DNA from: Diphasiastrum complanatum
Lineage: Eukaryota; Streptophyta; Lycopodiopsida; Lycopodiales; Lycopodiaceae
NCBI GenBank assembly: GCA_029204225.1
Contig: CM055097.1
Coordinates: 73,785,880 to 73,849,879 of the forward strand
Direction: 5' to 3'
DNA: 64,000 bases
Shown here: positions 43,180 to 55,560 of the stretch, piece by piece
Layout: every line of letters starts with the position of its first letter
How positions within the stretch are numbered: position 1 is the first letter of the stretch
Notes under the pieces: model-generated
Database searches by the model: none
The model's input: only the letters and a program-made list of their open reading frames with translations
What the model was told of the DNA's origin: nothing
Made by a program: the position numbers and the translations under genes

Positions 43180-45305
43180 AAGGTCGTCGTGCTCGCTGGC
43201 AAATATCACATGTCTGAATATAATTTTTTGTGTCCTTATGAAGCGTACGCCACCAACAACCTGATTGCAAAAGTTTGTGAATAGTAATATCCATAGAGAA
43301 GTGTCCTCCGCCCATGCCATCATGTGAAAACATGATTAAATCTAAAATTTCATGTGGTAAAACACATCTACATAGAATATTGTCTGATCCAGTGCGTTTC
43401 CATGAGATAGTGATGAAATTTTTGAACAGAAAAAATCATGGCTAACGTCTCATGTTTTGTTGTTGAATAATTCTTCTCCATATTGTAAGTTGCCTACTTG
43501 CAAATCGTATAGGATAATCCTTCGTATAATTACCTAGCTGCATCAAAATTGATCCAATGGCGTATTTCGAGGCATCCGTGTGAACATGAAATTCAATCGT
43601 CCAATCTAGAGAACGTAGTATTGGTGCTGAAGTTAATGCTTTTTTAAATTTTTCAAAGGTCTCTAATGTCACTACTATCTCTAAATCCGCAAAGAAGATA
43701 ATTAAAATTTGATAGTAGTTCGCATGACTCATAAACACATAAACTCCACGAATCATTGTTGGTGGTGGCAGTTCCACAATAATCTTGATCTTAGAATAAT
43801 CTGTGGCAATACCATGTCTCGATATCACATGCCCAAGCACAACTCCATGGGAAACTCATATCTGGTATTTTTTTGGATTTAAAAAAATTTGATATTTGCA
43901 ACATCTTTCAAATACTTTTTCCAATTGATCCAAGTGGTCTGTATCTGTACTATGAACTCCCAGGTCATCCAAGTAAATTTCAAGAAATTTCTGTAGATAA
44001 TCTTTAAAAGCAAATTGCATTACTCTTTGGAACAAACTTGGTGCATTACAGAGTCCAAGTGACATTACTTTGTAAGCATAGGTGTCCCATTTTGTTGCAA
44101 AAGTAGTTTTGTGGCGATCTGCAGGTGCGATCTTAACCTGGTTGTAACCACAAAATCCATCTAGGAAACTATAAGCTTTCGCTCCAGCAAGGCGATCCAA
44201 AATGCTTTTAGTAAAAGGCAACGGAAAGTGACCCTTCCTCGTCACTTTGTTCAAAGCCTTGAGATTCACAAAAATTCAATTTCCCATTCTTCTTGGGAAC
44301 AATGACGATTGGTGAGATCCATTCGATATGCTCAATCTCATAAATGAAATCGGCATCAAGCAATCTCTGAAGTTCTTTCTTTATCAGGTCCGCAACATTA
44401 GGATTACAACAATAGGACTTTGTGACCTTTGGAACTGCATCAGGTACTAAAGGTATGGTATGTTCAATAACTGATGTCAGAATACCCTTCAGATCTTGAT
44501 AGGTCCATGCAAAGCAGTCTTGAGACTTAATAAGTAACATGCAGAGTGCTTGATACTGTTCAGGATGAAATTGTGATCCAACTTGTACAATAATTTCTGG
44601 TTCTCCTGATTCAGCAAGATTCATTGGCTATGTCCTAGTTGGGCCATCGTAAATATCTTTCGAGTCTAGCACGTGTTGTTTGGGTTCACGATGTACTTTA
44701 GGTAACATGATAACCACATCATCCAATGTATAACATTTAAAATGTTCGGACATATCATGCTAGACCACATCTTCTTGTTCTTTTTCGAAAGTACTTGTCT
44801 TGGATCTTCGCTTAGCCTTCTTAGAGAGAATTGATTGTGGAGGTGATGACTTCCGAGATGATGATGTCTTACTAGATTCTAACTTGTAGAATCATCCTCG
44901 ACTTTTTCTTTGTCTTTATCTAGTAAGAGTGGTACATTCACTGAATCAATCTTTTGAGGAGGATTTTCCCATTCAAGACCGTATTATAATGTTGTTTGGT
45001 TTGTTTCTTCGTCATTGACCTATGATCCTATCTTCCTTCAATATAACTGCTTTGGCCGGTTTTATTGTTGGTTCATCAAGAACATTATGCACTCCAAATT
45101 TGGTCGGATCCATATGATTTAGAATCTACTCATCCGTAAGCATTGTCATCATAAGTCAAGGCATGACTCACAGGAATGACATCATTTTCAATTGGATCTG
45201 GTATAGGTTCCGTTAATATCCAAGCTACATTCAGCACATTCAATAAAAAAGTGATTGATGTATCCAAGGTTCGATCCAATAATGAAATCTCGCTCAAATC
45301 TTACT
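43180..45305 (-). pseudogene. Ty3/gypsy pol (RT, RNase H, integrase start), decayed
   Basis: Minus strand. A linker region (MDPTKFGVHNVLDEPTIKPA) leads to RT: CFAWTYQDLKG, SPIVIVPKKNGK, NLKALNKVT, AYSFLDGFCGYNQ, KTTFATKWDTYAYKVM and IYLDDLGVHS (active site YLDD). Then comes RNase H (FHVHTDASKYAIGSIL and the STTKHE block). The RNase H end is deleted. The integrase zinc part (GHFSMDITIHKLLQSGCWW, CDICQRA) runs to about 43,180. Several frame changes. The matching gag is at 48,228-49,619, with ~2.9 kb of other sequence between them, so protease was lost or displaced. Confidence 0.88.
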
Positions 45306-45870
45306 GATTATTTTGTTGACACATATATCCTGCTGTACAATCAATCTTTGTAAGAGCTTCATTCCAGTTGATAGTATCCGTTTGAATCGTAGTGAACTCC
45401 CAAATTTTTCTTTGGTCGGTCATAAGTATGATCCGTTGTTGATAAATCATCAACTTGTCATTTTACATGCATTCATTTCTACCTACTTTTACCAAGTGTC
45501 AAATTCTAAACTAGAATTGTCCAAATCACCATGCATGTGTCCAATTCACTTTGTGCATGCCTTGCATGTCACTATGGAACACTTACAATCATTGCATGTG
45601 ATGTGCTACGAGTTTCTACAAGCCCGTAATTGGCATTTATGTGTCTACATTCTATATGCATGTCGTATATGACCAACTAGATTCAAGAAACCATGTAGCT
45701 CGAGTTTCTTCTGGGCCAAAATTGCAATATGAAACATTACATACACATAGGAAAAACTTTGCCAAAGCCTAAAGTCAAGATAGATAATTTTTCATTTTTC
45801 AACAATCTACTCCTCATGCACTTTGGACTGCATCAACAAACTCACTAGCTGTTTTCTATACGTCATATAT
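45306..45870. other. No recognised feature
   Basis: Between the gypsy pol linker and the tandem array I find no motif. The open frame at 45,313-45,672 has no recognisable domain. Confidence 0.4.
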
Positions 45871-46170
45871 TCTCCATTTTGGCAAAATAAAAAGACGGTT
45901 TTTAATGACCATCATTAAAGTCCACTTAAATGACGGCCAAAACCGTCATTTACCTTCCGTTTGGGCAAAATAGAAAGGACGATTTTTACTGACCATCATT
46001 TAAACTGATTTAAATGACAGTTTTTGGCCATCATTTATCTTTCGTTTCGACAAAATAAAAAGGACGACTTTTAATGACCATCATTTAAGTTGATTTAAAT
46101 GACAGTTTTTGGCCGTCATTCATTCTCCATTTTGGCAAAATAAAAAAGATAGTTTTTAATGCGTGCCATT
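45871..46170. repeat. Four-copy tandem array, 83-85 bp unit, CACTA-like sequence
   Basis: Units beginning near 45,871, 45,954, 46,039 and 46,124. Each has TTTGGCAAAATAAAAAG, TTTTAATGACCATCATTTAA and a TTTAAATGACAGTTTTTGGCC-like part. Unit 1 contains GACGGCCAAAACCGTCAT, the GACGGTTTT/AACCGTC motif typical of sub-terminal regions of plant CACTA and related DNA transposons. No CACTA terminus or transposase was found, so the assignment is tentative. Confidence 0.6.
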
Positions 46171-48227
46171 TAAAAATTGGAGAGCTCCCAGCAACCTCAC
46201 AACTTGCATGCCTGAGTGCTTCCCACATGTCTTCTCTTTTATCACTTGTTTCTGCCATTGACGGTTTTGTCTTTGGTTTCTTGGTAGACACTAATTTTTG
46301 GGAGGTCTGTATCCTCCATTTGCTTCTAGGTGTTTCCATGGTTCTTCTCTCAATTGAAGTTCCAGTCTCAAGGAAGACCTTTGATCTACAGGTTACACAA
46401 ACTTCGATTATCAGTCTCAAGGGGATGGACTCATCAAAATTGGTGGTAGGAACAAATTTGAGTGGATGGTTTGGTATCTATAAGGAAACATGAGGAAGGC
46501 TTGGTGAGGGAACTGATAGTTCTACAGTTGCAGCCTTGGACCCTTGCAATGTTGAGCTTTGACCACCACTAGCTGGGTGAGGAGCTCACTTTATTTGCAG
46601 GTTCATGGTTTTCTTCATCTTTTATTTTCTGCAGCTCTTTCTTTTGATCCGTTACTTATGGATCTCTTTGGGCTTCATAGGAGGGGATTCAACTATCATT
46701 GCTCCAAAGAGTTTCTTTTGTTCAAGATTGATCAGACTCATCTGTTGCTTAAGTTTTGTCTTTTCCTCCTCATCTTCTTTGTTTAATTTCTTATGTCTTC
46801 TAGCTGCTTCGCCTGCTTCTTAGATCTTCTTTGGCTGATTAACCATTGTAGGTGGTAGTTGGTCTTCGAGGATATTTGCAATGATCTATCAGCTGCTTCA
46901 ATAAGACTATAAAAAACTGACAATTTCTCAGAAGAACGGTGAAATGATGATAAACAAACAGATAAAAGGTATGGTGGAGTTGGTGACATTGGTAAATGGT
47001 GTTACTGGTAGGTATGAGAATAGACACAAAAGTATGGCAAGAGGCCGGTTGAAAGAGACTGATTTCCCAATGCTTGTGTTTCCCTTTCCGAAGGATCCTC
47101 GTCGTGACTGGAGTACTTCTTCTGATTTAGTCTCTTTGAATTGCCCATCTGTCTTCTTAGCCTTGTCTTTGTTTGGGTTTGTGACCTTGGCTATCGATCC
47201 TACTGGTGTTGTTGCTGGCAGCGTAACTGCTCCAGTGAATCCAAGCCGATCCACTCTCCCCCCCCCCCCCCCCCCCCCTTCCCCAAATTTGTTGGTTGGG
47301 ATGTTGTTGCTGGTAACTGTTCATGTTCAAGATTGGATCGACGTGTGGAACACGTAGTTGAGACACGTTGAACATGCGACTAGACTAAAGATTGAACAAA
47401 TTTTAACTAACTTTGTTTCAATCTTGTTGTAGTTGACTCAAAAATGAATATGACAATGAGATGCATGAATCAACTCTAACGTGACAAAGATTTATCAAAG
47501 TTTCAGTATGCTCAAAAATTGTAAACTCTATGCAACGTGATCTGAAGGTGGACATATGAATGAAAATGTGTTCTTGATATGCTCTATGGAAGACTCTCGT
47601 GTAGTATGTAATTCTCATGCAAAAATCAATCACACACTAGGAATGAAGAGCAACAAGGAAATAAAAAACTTTATAGAGAGTGAGAACTGTATAGCACTTG
47701 TCGAACAAAACTTGCATTCATTAACATTGATGACCCTTGGTAGCTGCAATAGGTCATTTGTTTTGTAGAGTAATGTGACTTACTCTAACATGCCCTTGTC
47801 AAAACAAGGCAAGGTTGGTGACACTAAAGTCTACCATCATTGATAGCAGATGTTGTAAGATACAGCTTGAGATGCAGGTATAGTTGAGGTACTATGTCCT
47901 GAGGATCTCTCTGAGCAAGAGATTCGGAACCAAATCTCTATCTGGATTTCTGATTCCTCGATGTATTGTGTATCGGCACATTGGAAATCTTATCAGTGTG
48001 TGGAAAGACAAATAGATTTGAGGTTCTAGAAGGGGAGAAAAACTGTCAATTCCCTATGGAAATTGCTCTTGGTTGGACATTGTAGCATATGATGGAATAT
48101 CGGTTTCACTTTCTTTCGACAAGGACTCATTTCATATTAGTGTCTTTTTTGCATTTTGGAGCTGGTGTATTGTGCGGTAATGTAGAAGTTTGTAAGAAAC
48201 TTCTCAAGTGAGCAGCAGGTTTAACTG
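46171..48227. other. Unassigned stretch within the gypsy region
   Basis: It contains an open minus-strand frame at 46,420-46,085 (MAETSDKREDMWEALRHASC) with no recognised domain, a 21-base C run at 47,258-47,278 and scattered short frames. It may be an insertion between gypsy gag and pol, possibly a DNA transposon linked to the array at 45,871. From ~47,800 to 48,227 it may include decayed gypsy sequence past the zinc knuckle. I cannot support genes here. Confidence 0.35.
47258..47278 (+). repeat. Poly-C run, 21 bases
   Basis: Twenty-one consecutive C residues. Such runs are unstable and also prone to assembly error. Confidence 0.9.
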
Positions 48228-49619
48228 TTAGTTGCTATTGTGCTCATGTTGTGTTGTCATGAGGATCCTATCGTGAGTCATAACTAACGTGTCGGGCAGG
48301 TAGGATGTTGTTGGGTTGTTTTGGGTAGTCTTTGAAGTTGTGTTTTCTGACACAGTCGGGACACTCAGCATGGTACTTGGTCTTGACTGGACAATCAACC
48401 ATGAAGTGGCCGGTTTCACCACAAATGAAACAACTGCTGTTTGATGGCCCTTGTATAACAGCATAGCCATCTTGTATGGCTAATGGTTCTGGACTTTCAG
48501 ATGGATATTCAGGGTAAGTCAAGGAATGTCTAGACTATGATGGTTGTTCTTCATACTGTTGGACTATATGTGCATGGATAGGCTGATATGGAAGACAAGC
48601 ATCAGCAGGATGCGTAGCCCAACAGTGTGGGCACCATATTGTCTTTTGTCTATAAGGTACCTGTGCAGGGTTTGGTTGACCAGGCATACTACTTTGGATA
48701 GACTTCAGGGCAGTTTGAAACTCATTGCTGAGTTTCTCCATCTATAGTTGATGTTGCTTATTAAGCAACTCCAACTGGGATTTCCAAAGTTGATCTCGGG
48801 TGTCTTCGATCGGCTTCGACTCATGGACAGGATCACGTGGTGCTCGCCTTTCCCTAGATTCGTCAACATCTGATCCCTCGTCTTCTTCTTTGATGGCATC
48901 AGACATAGCTAACTTGAGGCTCATATATTCATCATTGGATTTAAGCTCATGTATAATCCATCTTGGAAGATTAACTAAGAACCAGATAATGAGCATCTGT
49001 TCAGAGGGTTGTTCTTGTACTTGACTTTTGGGGCATTTGAAATGCTCAATATAGTCTCGGACACGTTCATCTTTTGTCTTCTTGATATTACTCAATTTGA
49101 CAAAAGGACTCTCGATCAAGCGAAAGGGGTTAAAACGCTTGATAAATGACTCTTTCAAAATTGACCAGTCTGTCTTATCTTCATGATCGAGGTTAAAAAA
49201 ATAGTCACGTTCTTTACCGATCATGTCATCGAAAATAGTTGGACCATAGCAGCGGGAGATGTTTTGCCATATACATCACATGCATTCTCAAATATTTGCA
49301 AAAATCTTTGAGGGTCTGAACTACCGTCAAACTTTGGTAGACCTAGCTTGGGTATACGTCTCTCAATATGAGCACCGTGGGTAGCAGAAGCACCAGTAAG
49401 GTTGGTTTTGACCTGGGAGGATTCAACACCATAAAAATAGGGTTGTGCTCATGAGGAATCGGCTCTATCAGATGCTTGTCTCTTGAATGGGTCTGTGGAT
49501 GGCTCGTGTATTTGGGCCCGCATTCGGTAGAATATATGGCGCCTGATTTGTTCAGCTATAGGGGACCTGATCTCATATGGATAATCTTCTGGGATTTCAG
49601 GATTTGTATGTTGGTCCAT
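48228..49619 (-). pseudogene. Ty3/gypsy gag, decayed
   Basis: Minus strand, start ATG at 49,619 (MDQHTNPEIPEDYPYEIRS). It reads RRIPKLGLPKFDGSSDPQRFL, then after a frame change near 49,225, DMIGKERDYFFNLDHEDKTDW and LKESFIKRFNPF (retrotransposon gag domain). The acidic/Arg linker follows, then after further changes the zinc knuckle CFICGETGHFMVDC (near 48,440) and a second Cys/His pair CPDCVRKHNF. At least one stop and two frameshifts. The same element as the pol at 43,180-45,305 is likely. Confidence 0.85.
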
Positions 49620-49905
49620 TAAGTACTGTTGTGTCTTTTTTTGTGTTGGGTATGTGTTTTTGGTATTTTTGGATTTTTTTAGGGTTTTTGGTGTTTTTTG
49701 GATTTTTGGTGTTTTTTGGATTTTTAGAGAAGTGCAGGGGGAGACTCAGTATGAAAAAGGGCTTTCTATTGGTATGGGTGTTGTTTTTTTGAATTTTTTT
49801 TTTTCAACCTCTAAGGCTTTGGGAAGATGGTGGTTTGGTCAAAATGACAATCAGAGGTGCTGATCAAAAGTTATTTGCTCTAGTGTGGATTTGGTCTGGT
49901 CGAGA
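49620..49905 (-). other. Upstream region of gypsy gag
   Basis: T/G-rich on the plus strand, with three tandem copies of a ~20-bp GGTGTTTTTTGGATTTTT-type unit (about 49,660-49,735). In the direction of the gypsy element this is its leader. Confidence 0.45.
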
Positions 49906-50930
49906 TGGGTGTTAATTGCTCCAGTCAAGAATTCACCTGATTGCTTCGGTTGAGATCTGATCGAATCCCTTCGGTCGAGATTTGATCGGTGCCTTCGGTG
50001 AGATTAGATACAAACCCTTCGGTCGAGATCTGATGTGACACTTCGGTAGAGATCTGATGGGACGCTTCGGTTGAGATCTGACGTGACACTTTGGTCGTGA
50101 TCTGATAGAGACGCTTTGATCAAGATCTGACTTGACGCTTTGGTTGAGATCTAACGCGACGCTTCAGTCGAGATCCGACGCGGAGCTTCGGTCAAGATTC
50201 GACATGGAGCTTTGGTCGAGATTTGATGCGGAGTTTCAGTCAAGATTTGACGCGACGCTTTGGTCAAGATCTGACACAGAGCTTTGGTCAAGATTTGATC
50301 AAGAGCTTCGGTTGAGATTTGATGCGGAGCTTCGGTCGAGATTTGACGCGGAGCTTCGATCGAGATGTAACACATGGGCTCCGGTTGAGATGCAACACAG
50401 GGGCTCCGGTTGAGATGTAATGTAGGGGCTCCAGTTGAGATGTAATACAGGCCTCCGGTTGAGATTCAACACAGGAGATCCAGTTGAGATGTAACACAGG
50501 GGCTCCGATTGAGATGTGACACAGGCCTCCTGTTGAGATTCAACACAGGGGCTCCAGTTGAGATGTAACATAGGGGCTCCAGTTGAGATGTAACAAAGGC
50601 CTCCGGTTGAGATTCAACACAGGGGCTCCGGTTGAGATGTAACAGAGGGGTTCCGGTTGAGCCTTCGGTTGAGATTCAACACAAGGGCTCCGGTTGAGAT
50701 GTAACATTGGCCTCCGGTTGAGATTCAACACAGGGGCTCCTGTTGAGATGTAACACAGGCCTCTAGTTGAGATTCTCCAATTGAGATGTAAGTTGGGCCT
50801 TTGGTTGAGAAGTAACACAGGCCTCTGGTTGAGATTCAACACAGGGGCTTCGATTGAGCTGTAACACAGGCCTCCGGTTGAGATTCAACACAAGGACTCT
50901 GGTTGAGATGTAAGCTGGGCTGCCAGTTGA
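49906..50930. repeat. Minisatellite, two diverged 24-26-bp families, about 1 kb
   Basis: Left part (to ~50,365): 24-bp units of the type GAGATCTGATGTGACACTTCGGTA. Right part: 24-26-bp units alternating GGTTGAGATGTAACACAGGGGCTCC and GGTTGAGATTCAACACAGGCCTCC. All share GGT(T/C)GAGAT. Unit lengths near multiples of three make long false frames on both strands. It lies just upstream of the minus-strand gypsy gag. Confidence 0.92.
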
Positions 50931-52440
50931 TAATGGAAGCATGAGAGAACGGGAGGAGTGTGAGCTTGTGTGGAGGAAAATCCAACTCTGTTAGTGCATT
51001 TGCTAACAATGAGACAGCCAACAGATTTGCGAGTGTATCAGCCAATGGATATGGGCAATGATGTAGCCATTTATGTGGCTCTGTCCAGTTTGTAGAAACT
51101 AAGATGTGTGGAAAGATTGAGAGTTTGTTTGCAAGGATCTAAACGGGGACAATGTTGCAGTTATTATGGTCTAAAATGCATTGGAGTTCAAGTGACAACA
51201 GTGTCAAATGTTGACAGATCCCCTACTCCAGAGAATTTGTTGGTTTTTTTTTTGTTTTTTTACTTCTTTTACTTCCTGCTTACAGCTTTAACGGCTTGGT
51301 ATTCTGCCTATCAGTAGAGACTATGGGCACTTCTTGAGATTATCATTCTTGTTTTAAGGCCCAGATTAGGCAGAAGGGACAGATTATCTTTGTAGTATGT
51401 TTTGTCCTACTTGTCAGAGGACAACTCAGGGTCGTTCTCTCTTGAAAGCACTCACATTCAAATAGAGATGCAAGCCGTGAACATTCAGTAGACAGATCAA
51501 CATGTAGTCCAAATGAATATTCAATAGATTCTATAGCTACCTACTCTAAAAACGAACTAAACCAGATCCTACACTTTGTTAAAACTGAGCTACACTTCAT
51601 TAATCCACAAAACTGAAACAAGAAGTAATCTACAGCATTTTAGAAGTCCAAGAATCAAGAAACCAACCAGTCTTTTGATTCTTGGACATCCTAAGAACAT
51701 CAAGAACTAGAATGATAGAGGATATGCAAGATTTATACCACATTTCTAGACTATTTAGTTTATTTGAATGCTGGTTTTTACATTAATACACAAACAAGAA
51801 AAGGAAACTAATCCACTCTAGGAAAGCAACAAATCTAATCCACTCTACAATCCACAACCACACACAAAGGAGGGAAGGGCAAGATCATGAATGCATCACT
51901 CAAGAAACAAGCATGATCAAGGAGTTCAATGGATGCACCAAACTTGTGAAGGCTCTTCTCATTTCAGCATGGAGTAGATACAATACACAAAAAGCTCCTC
52001 TTCACAAAGAGGGAGTCTCTTAAATAAGCAAGAGAGCTTCTTAGGTGGCATCCTAGTGAAATTTTCACATTTCACAAATTACAAGTGGAATAATGCTCTC
52101 CACTAGAGGTCACCATCAAAAGGTGTCTCACTCTACTTTTTTTAAGAGGGGTCTACTTGCATTTATTACATTTGCTTAGAAATACTAGTTCCTACATGGT
52201 CATTCCATCTTTCAGGATTCACTAGGAGGTTTACACAGTTCTTGCTTGCCATTCCTAACTAGCATTTCTTGGTTCTCATACTCGGCTCTCAGTCTTCATT
52301 TGTCTCGTCTCCTCAAAGACCTCCTTGGTCTAAGGTGAGAGGTGTTCTTGAGTTGCCCTATCCGAGTATCTTGGGATTCGTCAGAATCAGCCAACATTGG
52401 CTGTCACTTTTCATCCATTTTGGCCTAGTGAGCTAGTTGG
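50931..52440. other. Unassigned; possible gypsy LTR and short inverted repeat
   Basis: 50,931-51,480 has the position expected for an LTR of the minus-strand gypsy element, but I found no second copy. At 51,645-51,687 a fold-back (GTCCAAGAATCAAGA and TCTTTTGATTCTTGGAC) occurs. No coding sequence is recognised. Confidence 0.35.
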
Positions 52441-52444
52441 GCAT

Positions 52445-52820
52445 CTCTCAAGGACGACTACAAAAGTGTCTCAGGAGGATGCACCAAAGTACCACCAGAG
52501 TACGTAGCAGAAGCAAAGATGGCCACTGAAATCATTTGGCTCAAACAGTTCCTTGACAAACTAGGCGAAACGAGAAATGAACATCTGGTTTTGCATATGG
52601 ACAACACATTTGCAATACATCTGACAAAAGACCCTGTGTTTCACTCAAGACATTGCAATCAAGTACCACTTAATAAGGGATCTAATCAAGAAGAAGATCT
52701 TGTAGACTACTTTCATTGGAACGAAGGAGATGGTTACTGACATTTTCACAAAGGCCTTAGACAAAGGTCTGTTCGAAAAACAGAGGAGCAGTCTTGGAGT
52801 CATCAAGCTATCATGCTTTG
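52445..52820 (+). pseudogene. Copia RNase H fragment, frameshifted
   Basis: YVAEAKMATEIIWLKQFLDKL, LHMDNTFAIHLTKDPVFHSR, then in other frames the IKYHLIRDL-like block, MVTDIFTKALDKGLFEKQR and SSLGVIKL, the end of copia pol. Two or three frame changes. A possible LTR follows but was not delimited. The region 52,821-53,815 has no recognised feature. Confidence 0.8.
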
Positions 52821-53816
52821 AGAGAGAGCTGAAGAAACAAAACATTTCAATTGCCAAAGCTTTGTTAGCTTTCCACCCTAATTCTAACACAGAAGACACA
52901 CGACGCAAAAATTGTTTGTGAACAATTTCGCACACACGACAGGAAATTGTTTTGTGACACAAAATCATTAGTGCTCCCCAAAGGACCAAGAAGATTAACC
53001 AAGTAGCATGAGGTACAAATATTTGATCTGATATCATGACATCAGCAAAAGTACTTTAGGACGTGGCTAATCCGCCACTCTTGTAATCCATGATTAGTTG
53101 TAGATGTTTAATCTTTCTGATCAGGGAAGTTACACGATGTGACATGAAAAAGTTCGCGAACTATATACTTTATGCTTGATGCATAAAACGGTAAGAAAAA
53201 AATATACAGAATACATGTCCGCCTGTGAGCGAGACAATTTTGTAAGAGGATCAACAGATCTAGAAGTCCACTAGTAAGCGAAACAGTACTCGTGGGAGAA
53301 TTGTATTTTCTCTCATGCCAATGCACTATGTGGATCTGTCACACAATGCTTGAAATCAGAAGATCAATAGATAATATTGTAGCGGTTATGTACATATTAG
53401 TCTTAACGATTGTATGATCTCAAATGAATATTTGTCTGCTATTATTCGCGTATCTCATTTACTTGTTTATTCAATTCTGCACATTAGTTTAATTTTGTTG
53501 AAGGCTATATTAATCTACAACGTAGATCATCAGTGTCTGCCTACATTCTGGAGGATTGTAAGAATGATATAGTTGGCAGTGGCCATAATTGTATCTAAAT
53601 TCTACACAAACTGATTTTGTTAACGAATGTTTTCGCTTTGTGTTTCATTTCGTTTCGCTTAGTGATCACTTGGCTTTCAACGTAAATCAATTTCAGACCT
53701 CATTCAAGCTCACAATAACATATTGCACAAATTTTGACGTCCGCGTCCGCATCTCAATATCTCTATATATCCCTCTCTCACATCTTGAATTTTAAGTCAA
53801 TGCAAAATGTTGAACA

Positions 53817-53850
53817 CAAACACACACACAGACACACACACACACAATCT
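53817..53850 (+). repeat. (CA)n microsatellite
   Basis: About 34 bp of nearly pure CA with one GACA interruption, followed by a second short CA run near 53,881-53,892. Confidence 0.85.
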
Positions 53851-53952
53851 ATTCATCTACTACGCTAAATCTTAATCAAATCACACACACACTCTCTCTT
53901 TCTTCATTATCTTAAATTCAAAATGCAAGACACAATACATACACACTTCTTC

Positions 53953-54102
<150 letters not shown>

Positions 54103-54283
54103 TATCATTCTTAGTCCTAAATAAATAAAAATCTAACAATCTATTACTACCATAGATTATGTATTTATCTATAATCTTAAATTCTACATCAATGCAAAAT
54201 GTTAAACATTATCTCGAATAACTCTAACAATCTATTATAAACACTATAAAAAATTAATCTAATAAACACTATCACAATCTATT

Positions 54284-54454
<171 letters not shown>

Positions 54455-54707
54455 ATCCATCTCTTTTTATCTTTCACACTCTCTATCTCCTCTTAAAAAA
54501 TCCAAACAAACATCAACCTCAAACAAACAAACAAAAATCAAGCACCAACCTCAAACAATGATCTTCAAGCACTGATCTTCAAGCACCTTCAAGCACTGAT
54601 CTTCAAACCCTCAAGCCCTCAAGCATTGATCGCCCTCAATCGCTCCAAATACGCTCAAATTTGCAAAAGACAAAGTGAAAGAGAAAGCGCTAGATCGTGT
54701 GAGATTG

Positions 54708-55100
54708 AAACAGACGTCGGAATCTGACGGCCTCCAAACACGTCGGAATCCGACGTCTGTGCCCATTCAGGGCCGAACAAATGTGCCAGATGTCGTGGAC
54801 TGGCTTTTTGGCTTGCCGATGTGGACGTCGAAATCCGACGCACGTCGGATTCCGATGTCCACATTAGATTACATGGATTTTTTTAAAAAAAATCTATGAC
54901 AGGTTATATCCACGTTTGCAAGTCGGAATCCGACATGTCAGACTCCGACGTGCCTTTGAAAAATTGATTGTCGCCCATATCCCGATCGCTGGACTCTGAT
55001 TTTTGGATTTTTTACTTAAATGTCGGACCTCAACGTGTCGGATTGTGACGGATTATGAAATTTTTGAGCATACGTCGGATGTGAACGTCGAAATTTGCGC
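54708..55100. repeat. Cluster of near-palindromes ACGTCGGAATCCGACGT
   Basis: At least eight full or half copies: near 54,714, 54,737, 54,823, 54,841, 54,920, 54,940, 55,020 and 55,072. Several are self-complementary around TCGGAATCCGA. CpG-rich in an AT-rich background. Irregular spacing distinguishes it from a simple tandem array. Confidence 0.75.
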
Positions 55101-55167
55101 GATATGTTATTGTGAAGTTTTGTTTCACTTCGCTTCATTTTGTCTAGTTTCATTTTATTTCATTTCA

Positions 55168-55253
55168 TTTCGTTACAAAGCCTGATTGATCTTTTCGCGA
55201 ATTCTCCTCGTTTCGTTACAGAGCTTGATTGATCTTTTCGCGAATTCTTCTCG
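55168..55253 (+). repeat. 43-bp tandem duplication
   Basis: Units 55,168-55,210 and 55,211-55,253, starting TTTCGTTACA and ending GCGAATTCTTCTCG or GCGAATTCTCCTCG, with about three mismatches. Confidence 0.95.
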
Positions 55254-55330
55254 AGCAGAAATTATTTGTGATCAGAACGGTTTTGCAAATAATTTTGCAA
55301 ATCGTTCAAGAGACTCCCATCAGTTCATCA

Positions 55331-55560
55331 CTAGAATTTTAGTAAAATTTCAATTTGACCCCACCACACTTCATGTGGAGTGGTGTGAGGGACGTCTGAC
55401 TTGCCTATTCTATTTTGTAGGTAGGTGGCTATAGCTACTGCCTCAGCCCATAGTGATCTTGATGTCTTAGAATAGGCCATCATGCACCTTGTAGCTTCCA
55501 TGAGAGTTGTGTTCCGCCTCTCTTGGACTCGTAAAGCCACCAACTTGTATTAATTGTTAG
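55331..55560 (-). pseudogene. Copia integrase fragment
   Basis: RRNTTLMEATRCMMAYSK, SLWAEAVAIATYLQNRIG and TTPHEVWWG: the region after the catalytic Glu of copia integrase. Truncated on both sides. Confidence 0.8.

Noticed and set aside
47258-47278. Poly-C run as a functional G-quadruplex or i-motif site
   Set aside because: A single homopolymer may be an assembly or slippage product, and nothing nearby suggests a role.
50132-50842. Several 70-100 codon ORFs on both strands
   Set aside because: They are products of the 24-26-bp minisatellite and encode only the repeat unit.
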